The position numbers and the translations under genes are program-made. A stretch of 64,000 bases of DNA from Solirubrobacteraceae bacterium (GTDB lineage Bacteria > Actinomycetota > Thermoleophilia > Solirubrobacterales > Solirubrobacteraceae). The notes below the pieces were generated by a model, which searched no databases, was not told the DNA's origin, and saw only the letters and a list, made by a program, of their open reading frames with translations. The DNA lies in contig JAPSGI010000005.1 in the NCBI GenBank assembly GCA_031177685.1, positions 1 through 64,000 of the forward strand. Reading direction: 5' to 3'. Of this stretch, positions 18,210 to 31,473 are shown piece after piece. Positions within the stretch are counted from its first letter, which is position 1. Each line of letters begins with the position of its first letter.

Positions 18210-19396
18210 TCCGTCACCTGGCCGAGCTCGAGCTTGCGCACGAGGTCGGCGGCGTCGCGCTGGGAGCGCAGCCGGTGGTCGAGCAGCGCGCGGCGCCGGC
18301 GCGGCGGGAGGTCGGCCGCGGGCACGCCCGACACGTAGGCGCGCGAGTACAGGTCCACGCCGCCCGGGCCCTCGTACGGCAGCCCCTGGTAGATCGTCAC
18401 GAACCCGCGGTCGTCGACGCCGAGGAAGTACACCCCCCGCGTGCCGACCCACACGCCGGCCACCACGATCGCCAGGATCGCCAGGGTGACGAGCGCGGGG
18501 ACCAGCCCGCGGATGCGCCGGCGCTCCCGGCGCGGGGGGGCCGGTGGCGAGTCGCGGCGCGGGAGCGGCGCGGTGCGGCGGGGCGGCGGCGGGGCGGCCC
18601 GGGCGCGCGCCTCCTCGATCTGCTCGGGCGACGGCGCGGGGACGCCGATCTGCGTGGGCCGGTCGTCGCCGGTCGCCTCCTCGACCTGCTCGAGGCGAAA
18701 CAGGACGACCGTGATGTTGTCGCGGCCGCCGTTGTCGTTCGCCTCGCGGATCAGCGCCTGGCCCGCGGCGCGCAGGCTGCCGGCGCCGGAGAGCAGCTCC
18801 GCGATCCGCTCCTCGGCGACCATCCCGGTGAGGCCGTCGCTGCACAGCAGGAACAGGTCGCCGTCGCGCGCGCGGTAGGTGCGCGTGTCGACCTCGACCG
18901 AGCCCTCCGGGCCCAGGGCACGGGTGATGACGGACTTCTGCGGGTGCTCCTCGGCCTCCTCCTCGGTCAGCTTCCCGCGGCGCACCAGCTCGGCCACCAG
19001 CGAGTGGTCGTCCGTGAGCCGCTCGAGCTGCCCGTCGCGCAGCCGGTAGGCGCGCGAGTCCCCCACGTGCGCGAGCGCCACCCCGTCCTCGCCGACGTAG
19101 GCGGCCGTCACGGTCGTCCCCATCCCGGCGCGCTCGGCCTCGGAGACCGCGCGCGTGTGGATGCGCGCGTTGGCCTCGCGCACGGCGGCGGCCAGGCGCT
19201 CTTCGTCGGACCCCGTCTCGGGCAGTCCCTCCGAGAACGTGTCGACCACGATCGCCGACGCGACCTCCCCCGCCCGCGCGCCGCCCATCCCGTCGGCCAC
19301 GGCGAACAGCGGGGCGCGCGCGAAGGCGCGGTCCTCGTTGCTGCGCCGCTGGCGGCCCGTGTCCGACTTGGAGAAGCTGTCCGCGGCGCGCAGCAT
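18206..19396 (-). CDS. pstP: PP2C-family Ser/Thr phosphatase (PstP-like)
   Basis: 396 aa. The phosphatase domain (about 1-235) has the PPM motifs SDTGRQRRSNEDRAF, LFAVADGMGGARAGEVAS, the GMGTTVTAAYV strand, HVGDSRAYRLRDG, LLCSDGLTGMV and DNGGRDNITVVLF with metal-binding aspartates. A proline-rich linker, one membrane segment (LVPALVTLAILAIVVAGVWVG) and a ~90-residue outer domain follow. It reverses phosphorylation by the kinases of this locus and likely acts on the FHA proteins and PBP/SEDS partners. It starts 1 codon after the FhaB stop. Confidence 0.94.
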   Translation of the reverse strand: MLRAADSFSKSDTGRQRRSNEDRAFARAPLFAVADGMGGARAGEVASAIVVDTFSEGLPETGSDEERLAAAVREANARIHTRAVSEAERAGMGTTVTAAYVGEDGVALAHVGDSRAYRLRDGQLERLTDDHSLVAELVRRGKLTEEEAEEHPQKSVITRALGPEGSVEVDTRTYRARDGDLFLLCSDGLTGMVAEERIAELLSGAGSLRAAGQALIREANDNGGRDNITVVLFRLEQVEEATGDDRPTQIGVPAPSPEQIEEARARAAPPPPRRTAPLPRRDSPPAPPRRERRRIRGLVPALVTLAILAIVVAGVWVGTRGVYFLGVDDRGFVTIYQGLPYEGPGGVDLYSRAYVSGVPAADLPPRRRRALLDHRLRSQRDAADLVRKLELGQVTE

Positions 19397-19879
19397 CTAC
19401 GCGACGAAGGAGAACTCGTTGTCGCCGATCCGGATGCGGTCGCCCGCGTGCAGCGGCTGGGGGCCCTCGAGCGGCGACCCGTTGAGGTAGGTGCCGTTGG
19501 TCGAGCCCAGGTCCTCGATCACGAGCACGTCGCCCTGGCGGCTGATGCGCGCGTGGCGCGAGGAGGCGAACGGGTCCTCCAGGCGTATGTCGGCCCGGTC
19601 GCCGCGACCCAGCGTGACGCCCTCGCGCACGTCGTACTCGTCGCCCGCGTGCAGTCCCATCGCCTGCTCGACGCGCAGCCGCGGCTCGCGCTCGTCGAGC
19701 GGATCCGGGGACAGTCCGGCGACCGCGGAGTGCATGCCGGTCGCGTCCGGCGGGACCTCGCTCGCGGCGATCCCGCGCCGCAGGTCCTTCAGCGCGCTGC
19801 GCGCGATCCACAGCAGGAACAGGTAGAGCACGAGGAGGAAGCCGAACTTCAGCGCCACCGAGACCGGTTCGAGGGTCAT
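19397..19879 (-). CDS. fhaB: FHA-domain protein FhaB-like
   Basis: 160 aa with an N-terminal membrane segment (ALKFGFLLVLYLFLLWIARSAL) and one FHA domain (about 75-160). The phosphothreonine-binding landmarks are VTLGRGDRADIRLEDPFASSRHARI and EDLGSTNGTYLNGSPL. Binds phosphothreonine made by the PASTA kinase, as FhaB/FipA does in Mycobacterium where it sits at the division site. Gene order fhaA-fhaB-pstP is conserved. One base separates its start from the fhaA stop. Confidence 0.93.
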   Translation of the reverse strand: MTLEPVSVALKFGFLLVLYLFLLWIARSALKDLRRGIAASEVPPDATGMHSAVAGLSPDPLDEREPRLRVEQAMGLHAGDEYDVREGVTLGRGDRADIRLEDPFASSRHARISRQGDVLVIEDLGSTNGTYLNGSPLEGPQPLHAGDRIRIGDNEFSFVA

Positions 19880-19880
19880 G

Positions 19881-20627
19881 TCACTCCAGCTCGAAGCGCA
19901 GCTCGGACGTGCCGAGCTCGATGCGGTCGCCGGCCTTCAGCGGCGTGGCGCCGGAGATGCGCCGGCCGTTGACGGCCACGCCGTTGGTCGAGTGCAGGTC
20001 GGCGATCGCCCAGCCGTCCTCCGTCGGGGTCACCTCGGCGTGGCGGCGCGAGACGTTGGCGTCGGAGAGCACGACGTCGCAGTCGCGGCTGCGCCCGATC
20101 GTGGCGCCGGTGCGCCCGACCACCATGCGCCGGCCCTCGGCCACGACGATCGCGGTGCTCGGCGCCGGCCCCGCCTCCAGCGGGCGCAGGCGCTCGGCGC
20201 TGTAGATCATCGTGTGGCCGACGTCGCCCTGCGTCGGCTCGCGGCGCTCCTCGTCGGGCGCGCGGACCAGGCGGGCCTGGATGCCGAACTCGCCGAGCGA
20301 CAGCCGGTCGTCGGTGTGGAAGGCGATCTCCGGCCGCGACAGCAGCGCGAGCTTCTCCAAACGCGCGTGCTCGAGCAGGTAGCCGGACAGCTCCTTGACC
20401 AGCGCGCCCTCGTAGTCCACGAAGCGCTCGCGGTCCTCGGAGGAGACGTAGACGTGGTACTCGTTGGGCGCGTAGGTCTTGGACACCGAGACGACCTTGT
20501 GCTCCTCCATCTCGCGGGCGAGCTTGCGGGCGATCTCCACCGGCCGCAGCTCCGATCGGAACGCCCGGCCGAAGGCTCCCTCCACCAAACCGGCGATCTT
20601 GCTCTCCAGGCTCTTAAGCACGCTCAT
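19881..20627 (-). CDS. fhaA: FhaA-like protein: DUF3662 plus FHA domain
   Basis: 248 aa. The N-terminal ~125 residues match the DUF3662 (FhaA N-terminal) domain, beginning MSVLKSLESKIAGLVEGAFGR and containing RPVEIARKLAREMEEHKVVS and NEYHVYVSSEDRERF. The C-terminal FHA domain has ATIGRSRDCDVVLSDANVSRRHAEV and DLHSTNGVAVNGRRI. The long disordered middle region of mycobacterial FhaA is nearly absent. In Mycobacterium FhaA binds the phosphorylated MviN/MurJ flippase pseudokinase and restrains lipid II export. First gene of the fhaA-to-cyclase run. Confidence 0.94.
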   Translation of the reverse strand: MSVLKSLESKIAGLVEGAFGRAFRSELRPVEIARKLAREMEEHKVVSVSKTYAPNEYHVYVSSEDRERFVDYEGALVKELSGYLLEHARLEKLALLSRPEIAFHTDDRLSLGEFGIQARLVRAPDEERREPTQGDVGHTMIYSAERLRPLEAGPAPSTAIVVAEGRRMVVGRTGATIGRSRDCDVVLSDANVSRRHAEVTPTEDGWAIADLHSTNGVAVNGRRISGATPLKAGDRIELGTSELRFELE

Positions 20628-20692
20628 GGTTCGCGCTCTTCGCGACCGGCCATGCTAGTGGAGCAACGGCCGCCGGCCGGCACCCGCGCGGC

Positions 20693-22441
20693 TCACTCCG
20701 GCTCGATCGCACGGGCCGCGGGCGGCTCGGGACCGCGGACCCGGCGCAGCCCGACCGCGAGCGTCGCGGCCAGCGCGGGGCCGGCCAGCCCGCCGTAAGG
20801 ATCGCCGACCGCCGCGTCCGCGACGGCCAGGCCGGCCGCCCAGGCTCCGGCGGCGACGGCGTCGGCCAGCAGCCGGCGGCCGCGGACGAGCCACGGCAGC
20901 ACGGCGGCGGCCGCCGCCCAGCTGAGCGCGCCCACCAGCAGGCCGCCGGAGAGCAGCGGCCACAGGACCTCGGTCGCGGCATCCGTCCCGGAACCCGCCC
21001 AGCCCGGGGCGGGCGGCACGCCGTCCGAGACGCCGAGGTGCAGCGCGCGTCCCGCCAGCGCCTCGGCCAGCGCGACCCACCAGAACCCCAGCGCCCCCAG
21101 CGCCGCGCGGCGCCAGAGCGTGCGCGCCTGTCCGGCGACCGCGCAGTAGCCGGCCGCCACGTACGCGAGCCCGAGTGCCGGCGCCAGCGCGGGCAGCGAC
21201 CACGCACGGCCCGCACGCGGCAGCAGCACCGGTGACGCAAGCACTCCCGCGCCCATGACGAGCGCAAGGCCGGGCGCGTCCACGGGCGGGGCGGCGAGGG
21301 CGACCAGCAGCGCGGCGGCGGCGGCCAGCCACCCGGCGCGCGGGAGCAGCAGCACGGCGGCCGCGACCGCGAGCGCCGCGAGACCCGGCGCCAGCGGCAG
21401 GACGCTCGCGACCGTGTCGCCGCCGGACACGTCCCGACCGTTCGTGTGCGGCCCGGCCAGCGTCGTCGCGAGCGCGGCAAGGCCGCCCGCGGCCACGGCG
21501 GCGGCGAGCCGGCCGCTCACGCGCGGCAGGCGGCGGTCCAGCGGCGGGGCGGCGAGCCGGCCGCCCTCGTCGGAGACCTCTTCGGCCACCGCGCTCAGCG
21601 CGTCGCGCAGATCGCCCGGCGTCCCGCGCTCGCCGGGGTGCGGGCGCACGGCGCGGTCGATCGCGGCGACCAGCCCGGCCGGCAGGTCGCGGCGCGCGCG
21701 ACCCAGCGAGGGCAGGACCGCTCCCAGCCGCCGCGCGGTCGCGGCCGGGGACGCCGCGCGCACGGGATGCGATCCCGCCAGCGCCTCGTAGAGCACCAGG
21801 CCCAGCGCGTACACGTCCGCCGCCGCGTCGACCCGGCGGCCCTCGGCCTGCTCGGGCGCCATGTAGGCCAGGGTTCCCACCACGTCGCCGGTGCGCGTGA
21901 GCGGCTCGTCGCCCACCAGCCGGGCGATCCCGAAGTCGGTCAGCTTCGCGACGCCCGCGGGATGGTGCGGGACGTCCGGGATCACGACGTTCTGCGGCTT
22001 GACGTCGCGGTGCACGACGCCGCGCGCGTGCGCGTGCTCCAGCGCGCCGGCCAACGCGACGCCGATGCGCACGACGTCGCGGTCCGACAGCGCGCCGGCG
22101 CGCTCGAGGTCCGCGAGCGTGCTCCCGGAGACCAGCTCGGACACCAGGTAGTGGCCGGAGTCGTCGCTGCCGGCCTCGTACAGCGCGACGATCGCCGGGT
22201 GGTTGAGGCGGGCCGCGGCGATCGCCTCGCGCTCCGCGCGCTCGTCGTGGGCGCCGCTGCGCGGGACCGCCTTGACCGCGACGTCACGGCCGAGCTTCTC
22301 GTCGCGGGCGAGCCAGACGGCGCCGAAGCCGCCCGTTCCCAGGCGGCGCTGCAACCTGTAGCGGCCGAGCACGAGCGAGCGGCCCGCGGCGTCGCCGGGC
22401 GCGTGCAGCGTGGGCGCGTCGAGGGTGTCCGGCGGCGTCAC
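20693..22441 (-). CDS. Ser/Thr protein kinase with polytopic membrane C-terminus
   Basis: 582 aa from GTG at 22441. The kinase domain (about 25-290) has LGTGGFGAVWLARDE, the Lys in VAVKAVP, HRDVKPQNV and DFGIARLVGDE. Instead of a single anchor it is followed by a ~250-residue region with around eight hydrophobic segments rich in Ala/Leu (e.g. PLAPGLAALAVAAAVLLLP). The membrane region matches no family that I recognise, and may sense the membrane itself. It lies on the same strand just upstream of fhaA with a 65-bp gap, and diverges from the gene at 22567. Confidence 0.88.
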   Translation of the reverse strand: MTPPDTLDAPTLHAPGDAAGRSLVLGRYRLQRRLGTGGFGAVWLARDEKLGRDVAVKAVPRSGAHDERAEREAIAAARLNHPAIVALYEAGSDDSGHYLVSELVSGSTLADLERAGALSDRDVVRIGVALAGALEHAHARGVVHRDVKPQNVVIPDVPHHPAGVAKLTDFGIARLVGDEPLTRTGDVVGTLAYMAPEQAEGRRVDAAADVYALGLVLYEALAGSHPVRAASPAATARRLGAVLPSLGRARRDLPAGLVAAIDRAVRPHPGERGTPGDLRDALSAVAEEVSDEGGRLAAPPLDRRLPRVSGRLAAAVAAGGLAALATTLAGPHTNGRDVSGGDTVASVLPLAPGLAALAVAAAVLLLPRAGWLAAAAALLVALAAPPVDAPGLALVMGAGVLASPVLLPRAGRAWSLPALAPALGLAYVAAGYCAVAGQARTLWRRAALGALGFWWVALAEALAGRALHLGVSDGVPPAPGWAGSGTDAATEVLWPLLSGGLLVGALSWAAAAAVLPWLVRGRRLLADAVAAGAWAAGLAVADAAVGDPYGGLAGPALAATLAVGLRRVRGPEPPAARAIEPE

Positions 22442-22566
22442 GTCACACGCGGAGTTCTCTGCGGCGAGCAGGCTCCCTGCCCTCGGCGGCGAATGGTCAC
22501 GGACAGCGTCCGGCCGCGTGGCCGGTCATACTTCCAGCTCCTTCCGCAGCAGGGAGACATTCTCAC

Positions 22567-23667
22567 GTGTCGTTTTTCGACGAGGGTGACGAGCCCCGCA
22601 GGCCGCGGCCCCGCAGGCCCGCGGGCGGCGTGACCTCGCCGCCGGACCCACAGACCGCCAGGATCCGCCAGGGCGTTGCCGCCGGCGCGATCCTCCTCGT
22701 CGTGATCCTGCTCGTGGTGGGGATCCGCGGCTGCCTGGACAGCGCGAAGAAGCGCTCGCTGCGCGACTACAACGCCGAGGTCGCCTCCCTGGTCCAGGAG
22801 TCCGACGACCAGGTCGCCAAGCCCTTCTTCGAGGCGCTCTCGGGCACGGGCGCGGCCACGGGCGACACGGTCAACCTCGCCACCCAGGTCAACCAGCTCA
22901 AGATCGTCGCAGAGGAGCTGGTGGACCGGGCGCGGCGGCTCGACGCCCCCGACGAGATGAAGCCGGCGCAGTCCAACCTGCTGCTGGTGCTCGAGCTGCG
23001 GCGCGACGGCCTGCGCAAGATCGCCGACAAGATCCCCACGGCGCAGTCCTCCGGCAACCAGTCCGAGGCCGCGGTGCGCCAGATCACGGGCCAGATGATG
23101 CAGTTCCTGGCCAGCGACGTCATCTACTCCCAGCGCGTCGTGCCCTACATCAAGCGGGCGCTGGACGAGAACGACATCACCGGCCAGACGATCGCCGACA
23201 GCCGCTTTTTGCCCTCGATCGACTGGCTCGACGAGGCCACCGTCGCCCAGCGCCTGGGCGGCACCGCTCCGGCCGCCGCCCGGCGGCGCGGGCCTCCGGC
23301 GCCCGGCTCGCACGGCCACGGGCTGAGTTCCACGACGGTCAACGGGACCGAGCTCTCCACCGACGAAGCCAACCGGATCCAGGCGTCGCCCAACCTGACG
23401 TTCACGATCAACTTCGAGAACCAGGCCGAGAACGACGAGCAGGCGGTCGGCGTCAAGGTCGAGATCACCGGCGCCGGGCGTCCGATCACGGCGCGCGCCG
23501 TGGTCCCGCAGACGTCCGCCAACAGCGACGCCACCGCCGAGGTGACGCTGCGCCAGCAGCCGCCGATCGGCCAGCCCGTGGAGATCAAGGTGACGGTCGA
23601 GGACGTCCCGGGCGAGGCGGATTCGTCGAACAACACAGCGACGTATCCCGCGCTCTTCACGCGATAG
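22567..23667 (+). CDS. Single-pass membrane protein with external beta-rich (CARDB-like) C-terminus
   Basis: 366 aa from GTG at 22567, with a purine-rich AGGGAG 10 or so nt upstream. A basic Pro/Arg-rich cytoplasmic start is followed by one membrane segment (about 34-55, GVAAGAILLVVILLVVGIRG). The external part has a helical region (about 60-215) and a beta-rich end (about 250-366, from NLTFTINFENQAENDEQAVGVKVEITG) that resembles CARDB/Ig-like modules. No enzyme motifs are seen. Function unknown; divergent from the polytopic kinase, so an envelope role is plausible but unproven. Confidence 0.75.
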   Translation: MSFFDEGDEPRRPRPRRPAGGVTSPPDPQTARIRQGVAAGAILLVVILLVVGIRGCLDSAKKRSLRDYNAEVASLVQESDDQVAKPFFEALSGTGAATGDTVNLATQVNQLKIVAEELVDRARRLDAPDEMKPAQSNLLLVLELRRDGLRKIADKIPTAQSSGNQSEAAVRQITGQMMQFLASDVIYSQRVVPYIKRALDENDITGQTIADSRFLPSIDWLDEATVAQRLGGTAPAAARRRGPPAPGSHGHGLSSTTVNGTELSTDEANRIQASPNLTFTINFENQAENDEQAVGVKVEITGAGRPITARAVVPQTSANSDATAEVTLRQQPPIGQPVEIKVTVEDVPGEADSSNNTATYPALFTR

Positions 23668-23689
23668 CTCGCGCGCTAGCCTCTCCGCC

Positions 23690-24217
23690 GTGGATGAGTT
23701 GAGCACGACTCAGGGGATCGTGGCGCTGGCCGCGAGCGGCGTGGGGCTGACGGCGCTGCTGCTCGGGGCGCTGCTGTGGGTGCGCGTGCGCCGCCTACGT
23801 GCGGGCCAGACCGCCGTGCTCGGGGACGGCGGGGCGCAGGATCTGGTCGCGCACGCCGCCGCGCTGCAGGACGACTTCCGCGCGCTGCGCGATTGGATGG
23901 AGGACATGGCGGCGTCGCTGGAGCGCCGGATGGGCACGGCGGAGGACCGCCTGGACGGCGCGATCGCCTTCCGTGGGCTCGTGCGCTACGACGCGTACAA
24001 CGAGATGTCCGGGCGCCAGTCGACGTCGATCGCCCTGCTCGACGCGCGCCGCAACGGGATCGTGCTCTCGTCGATCCACCACCGCGAGCAGGCGCGCCTG
24101 TACGCCAAGCAGGTGCGCGACGGGCGCGGAGAGCTCGAGCTCTCACCCGAGGAGGCCGAGGCGGTTCGCCTGGCCCTGGAGGGGGACCGCGCCGCGTCCG
24201 CGCCGCCGGCGGCCTGA
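23690..24217 (+). CDS. DUF4446 family membrane protein
   Basis: 175 aa from GTG at 23690. One N-terminal membrane segment (GIVALAASGVGLTALLLGALLWV), a coiled-coil stretch (about 50-90) and the conserved DUF4446 part VRYDAYNEMSGRQSTSIALLDARRNGIVLSSIHHREQ. The same family lies beside parAB or pheA in Firmicutes and Actinobacteria; its role is unknown. It overlaps pheA by 1 nt. A TAGCCT element lies 7 nt before the start. Confidence 0.88.
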   Translation: MDELSTTQGIVALAASGVGLTALLLGALLWVRVRRLRAGQTAVLGDGGAQDLVAHAAALQDDFRALRDWMEDMAASLERRMGTAEDRLDGAIAFRGLVRYDAYNEMSGRQSTSIALLDARRNGIVLSSIHHREQARLYAKQVRDGRGELELSPEEAEAVRLALEGDRAASAPPAA

Positions 24218-25050
24218 TGAAGGTCGCCTACCTGGGGCCCGAGGGCACCTTCAGCCACGAGGCGGTGCTGCGCGCCCCGGGGGCGAGCGCCCACGAGCTG
24301 CTGCCCCTGCGCACCCTGCACGAGACGATCATGGCGGTGCACGACGGCTCGGCTGACCGGGCGCTCGTGCCCATCGAGAACTCGCTCGAAGGCCCGGTCA
24401 ACTCGACGCTGGACACGCTCGCCGTCGAGACGGAGGACGTGCGGATCTTCGGCGAGGTGGTCCACCCCATCCGCCACTGCCTGATCGCGGCGGCGCCCGT
24501 GCCGCTGCAGTCGATCGAGCGGGTGGTGTCGATTCCCCAGGCGACGGCGCAGTGCGCGACGTTCCTGCGCGAGCGCCTGCCCGGCGCCGCCGTCGTGGCC
24601 GCCAACTCGACCGCCGAGGCGGTGCGCAGCGTGGCCGAGGCCGACGGCGCGGTGGCCGCACTGGGCACCCGCCTGTCCGCCGAGCTCTACGGCTGCGCGG
24701 TGCTGGAGGAGGGCGTCGAGGACACGCCCGACAACGAGACGCGCTTCGTGTGGCTCGCGCGCGCCGGTACGAACCCCAGTGGACGCGGACCGTGGAAGAC
24801 GTCGCTGGTCTTCTGGGGAGCCGGCGACGACGCGCCCGGCTGGCTCGTGCGCTGCCTGTCGGAGTTCGCCTTCCGGGGCGTGAACCTGACGATGATCGAG
24901 TCGCGCCCACGCCGGCGCGGCCTGGGCCACTACATGTTCTTCGCCGACCTGGAGGGCCGCGACGCCGACCCCGCCGTGGCGGCGGCGATCGAGGCGGTGC
25001 GGGCCCAGACCGAGCGGCTGCGGGTGCTGGGCTCCTACCCCGCGGCCTGA
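24217..25050 (+). CDS. pheA: Prephenate dehydratase
   Basis: 277 aa from ATG at 24217 (MKVAYLGPEGTFSHEA). It makes phenylpyruvate from prephenate in phenylalanine synthesis. Visible are the catalytic domain (about 1-180) with VPIENSLEGPVNSTLD and the NETRFVWL motif, and then a C-terminal ACT domain (about 195-277) with KTSLVFWGAG, EFAFRGVNLTMIESRP and HYMFFADLEG. The conserved ESRP loop indicates feedback binding of phenylalanine. No chorismate mutase domain is fused. Overlaps the DUF4446 stop. Confidence 0.95.
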   Translation: MKVAYLGPEGTFSHEAVLRAPGASAHELLPLRTLHETIMAVHDGSADRALVPIENSLEGPVNSTLDTLAVETEDVRIFGEVVHPIRHCLIAAAPVPLQSIERVVSIPQATAQCATFLRERLPGAAVVAANSTAEAVRSVAEADGAVAALGTRLSAELYGCAVLEEGVEDTPDNETRFVWLARAGTNPSGRGPWKTSLVFWGAGDDAPGWLVRCLSEFAFRGVNLTMIESRPRRRGLGHYMFFADLEGRDADPAVAAAIEAVRAQTERLRVLGSYPAA

Positions 25051-25097
25051 GAATCGCCCCGGAACGGCGCGAACGGTCGCTAGACTCCGGCCGCACT

Positions 25098-25601
25098 ATG
25101 GGCCGCGTGCTCGTCCTCAACGCGACGTACGAGCCGATCAACGTCACGACGGTGCGGCGTGCCGCCGTGCTGCTGCTCAAGGAGAAGGCGGAGATCGTGG
25201 AGCACAGCTCCTGGGAGCTGCGGTCGGAGAATCTGACGCTGCCACGTCCCGTGGTGATCCGCCTGGTGTCCTACGTACGCGTCCCGCGGGACACCCATCG
25301 CCGCAAGATCACGCGCCGGGCGGTGTTCGCTCGCGACCACTGGACATGCCAGTACTGCGGCTCACGCGGCAACCTGACCGTCGACCACGTGGTGCCACGC
25401 TCCAAGGGCGGCCCGTCCAGCTGGGAGAACATCGTCACCTCCTGCGCGCCGTGCAATCGCCGCAAGGGCGACATGCTCCTGCGCCACGCCGGGATGAAGC
25501 TGCACCGCGAGCCACGCAGCCCGAGCCCACAGATCTTCGTGCACGTCGCCAGCCCCACGATCCCACCGGCCTGGCGGCAATACCTGCCAGCAGCTGCATG
25601 A
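25098..25601 (+). CDS. HNH endonuclease family protein
   Basis: 167 aa from ATG at 25098. The N-terminus RVLVLNATYEPINVTTVRRAAVLLL and the C-terminal HNH domain with two CxxC zinc pairs (CQYC, CAPC) and catalytic VDHVVPRSKGGPSSWENIVTSC match a widely conserved actinobacterial/cyanobacterial HNH family that is chromosomal rather than mobile. The target is unknown; DNA repair or nicking roles have been suggested for relatives. A TAGACT element is 11 nt upstream of the ATG and a hairpin follows at 25606-25635. Confidence 0.9.
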   Translation: MGRVLVLNATYEPINVTTVRRAAVLLLKEKAEIVEHSSWELRSENLTLPRPVVIRLVSYVRVPRDTHRRKITRRAVFARDHWTCQYCGSRGNLTVDHVVPRSKGGPSSWENIVTSCAPCNRRKGDMLLRHAGMKLHREPRSPSPQIFVHVASPTIPPAWRQYLPAAA

Positions 25602-25605
25602 CGCA

Positions 25606-25635
25606 GAAGGGGCGCCCCTTTTGGGACGCCCCTTC
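25606..25635 (+). terminator. Terminator hairpin after HNH gene
   Basis: gaaggggcg (25606-25614) and cgccccttc (25627-25635) form a 9-bp GC-rich stem with a 12-nt loop five bases after the HNH stop. There is no T-run on the plus strand, so efficiency is uncertain. It would also end minus-strand transcription coming from the 25640-25815 region. Confidence 0.6.
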
Positions 25636-25639
25636 GCAC

Positions 25640-25815
25640 TACACGACTGGATGAGACCCGCGTGGCCGGTGCTGATGCCGGAGGGACCAAGGCCGGCGGC
25701 CGCGCGGGGGTGTCCCGGGTTGGATTCGCCAAGCGGATCCAGCCATCCGACCTAGCGGCCGGTCACCTCCAGGGTCCCGCAAGAACTGTCAGACAAGTTA
25801 GGACCACCTCCTTTC
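25640..25815 (-). other. Candidate structured RNA / leader region on the minus strand
   Basis: Between the secreted-protein stop at 25864 and the HNH terminator the minus strand has a run of potential helices: CTGGAT (25738-25743) with ATCCAG (25647-25652) plus an adjacent CCGC/GCGG pair as a closing stem, GGATCCGC/GCGAATCC around 25723-25741 with a 3-nt loop, and GGGAC with GTCCC (about 25714-25718 and 25684-25688). It matches no riboswitch or housekeeping RNA that I recognise. It is preceded by a very strong ribosome binding site and a 14-codon reading frame (separate entry). Confidence 0.35.
25752..25796 (-). CDS. Candidate 14-residue micro-ORF with exceptional Shine-Dalgarno
   Basis: On the minus strand a TTG at 25796 opens a 14-codon frame reading LSDSSCGTLEVTGR and stopping at TAG (25752-25754). 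Upstream at 25801-25814 is AAAGGAGGTGGTCC, complementary over its whole length (one G-U) to the usual 16S rRNA 3' end. The GGAGG core ends 10 nt before the TTG. Such a long match is far better than those of other genes in the window. It could be a leader peptide or a small protein; a stretch of this length can arise by chance, so coding is unproven. Confidence 0.35.
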   Translation of the reverse strand: MSDSSCGTLEVTGR

Positions 25816-25863
25816 CCTGGTAGCCCCATTGAAGCAGACCGCGAGGTCGATGCCCGCCGCGCT

Positions 25864-26259
25864 TCACATGACGATCGGCTTGCCCTTCTTGGCGCAGTAG
25901 GCCACGACCGTGATCGTCGCGGTCTGCTGCGTGATCCCCGCGTTGATGTTCTTGGGCGGCATGTACGCGTAGCCGTAGTACTTGTTCACGACGCGCGCGG
26001 GGCCGATCACGATCCACTGCGTGTGCTGCCCGGTGGTCGCCACGCCGCCGCTGAACACGCGGGTGCCGGGTGGGCACGGCGCCTCCAGCTGGATCACCTG
26101 GTTGTTGGTGAGCGTCGTGGAGCGCTTGACGTACTGCACGGTGCTGGCCGCGCTGGCGCCGCCGGTCGCGCGGCTGGCCCAGGCGGGAGCGACGAGCGCG
26201 GCGACGAGCGCCACGAGTGCGATGACGACCGCCGGCGACGGTCGGCGAAGACGAAGCAT
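25864..26259 (-). CDS. Small secreted protein of unknown function
   Basis: 131 aa: a signal peptide (VVIALVALVAALVAPAWA, cleavage likely after WASRA or nearby), then a ~95-residue mature part with two cysteines (in EAPCPPGTRVFSGG and VVAYCAKKG) that probably form a disulfide, and beta-rich composition. The 'CPPGTRVFSGGV' segment is of a type common in secreted actinobacterial proteins. No catalytic motif is visible. It is preceded by GGAGG on the minus strand (CAGGAGGAACG before ATG), and stands alone between gyrA and the candidate RNA. Confidence 0.75.
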   Translation of the reverse strand: MLRLRRPSPAVVIALVALVAALVAPAWASRATGGASAASTVQYVKRSTTLTNNQVIQLEAPCPPGTRVFSGGVATTGQHTQWIVIGPARVVNKYYGYAYMPPKNINAGITQQTATITVVAYCAKKGKPIVM

Positions 26260-26315
26260 TCGTTCCTCCTGTTCAATGGACAGGAGGCGACCCTAACCGC
26301 GCTGCGGGCCCGCGG

Positions 26316-28838
<2,523 letters not shown>

Positions 28839-28854
28839 CTAGTTCACCCCCTCC

Positions 28855-31473
<2,619 letters not shown>

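Noticed and set aside
25801-25816. Plus-strand GGACCACCTCCTTT resembling the end of a 16S rRNA
   Set aside because: No other 16S sequence is near; the minus-strand reading as a strong ribosome binding site is simpler.
25098-25863. HNH gene plus nearby structured RNA as a HEARO/OMEGA-type element
   Set aside because: The HNH protein belongs to a conserved stand-alone family of 167 aa and is not IscB/IsrB-like; the RNA candidate is on the other strand.
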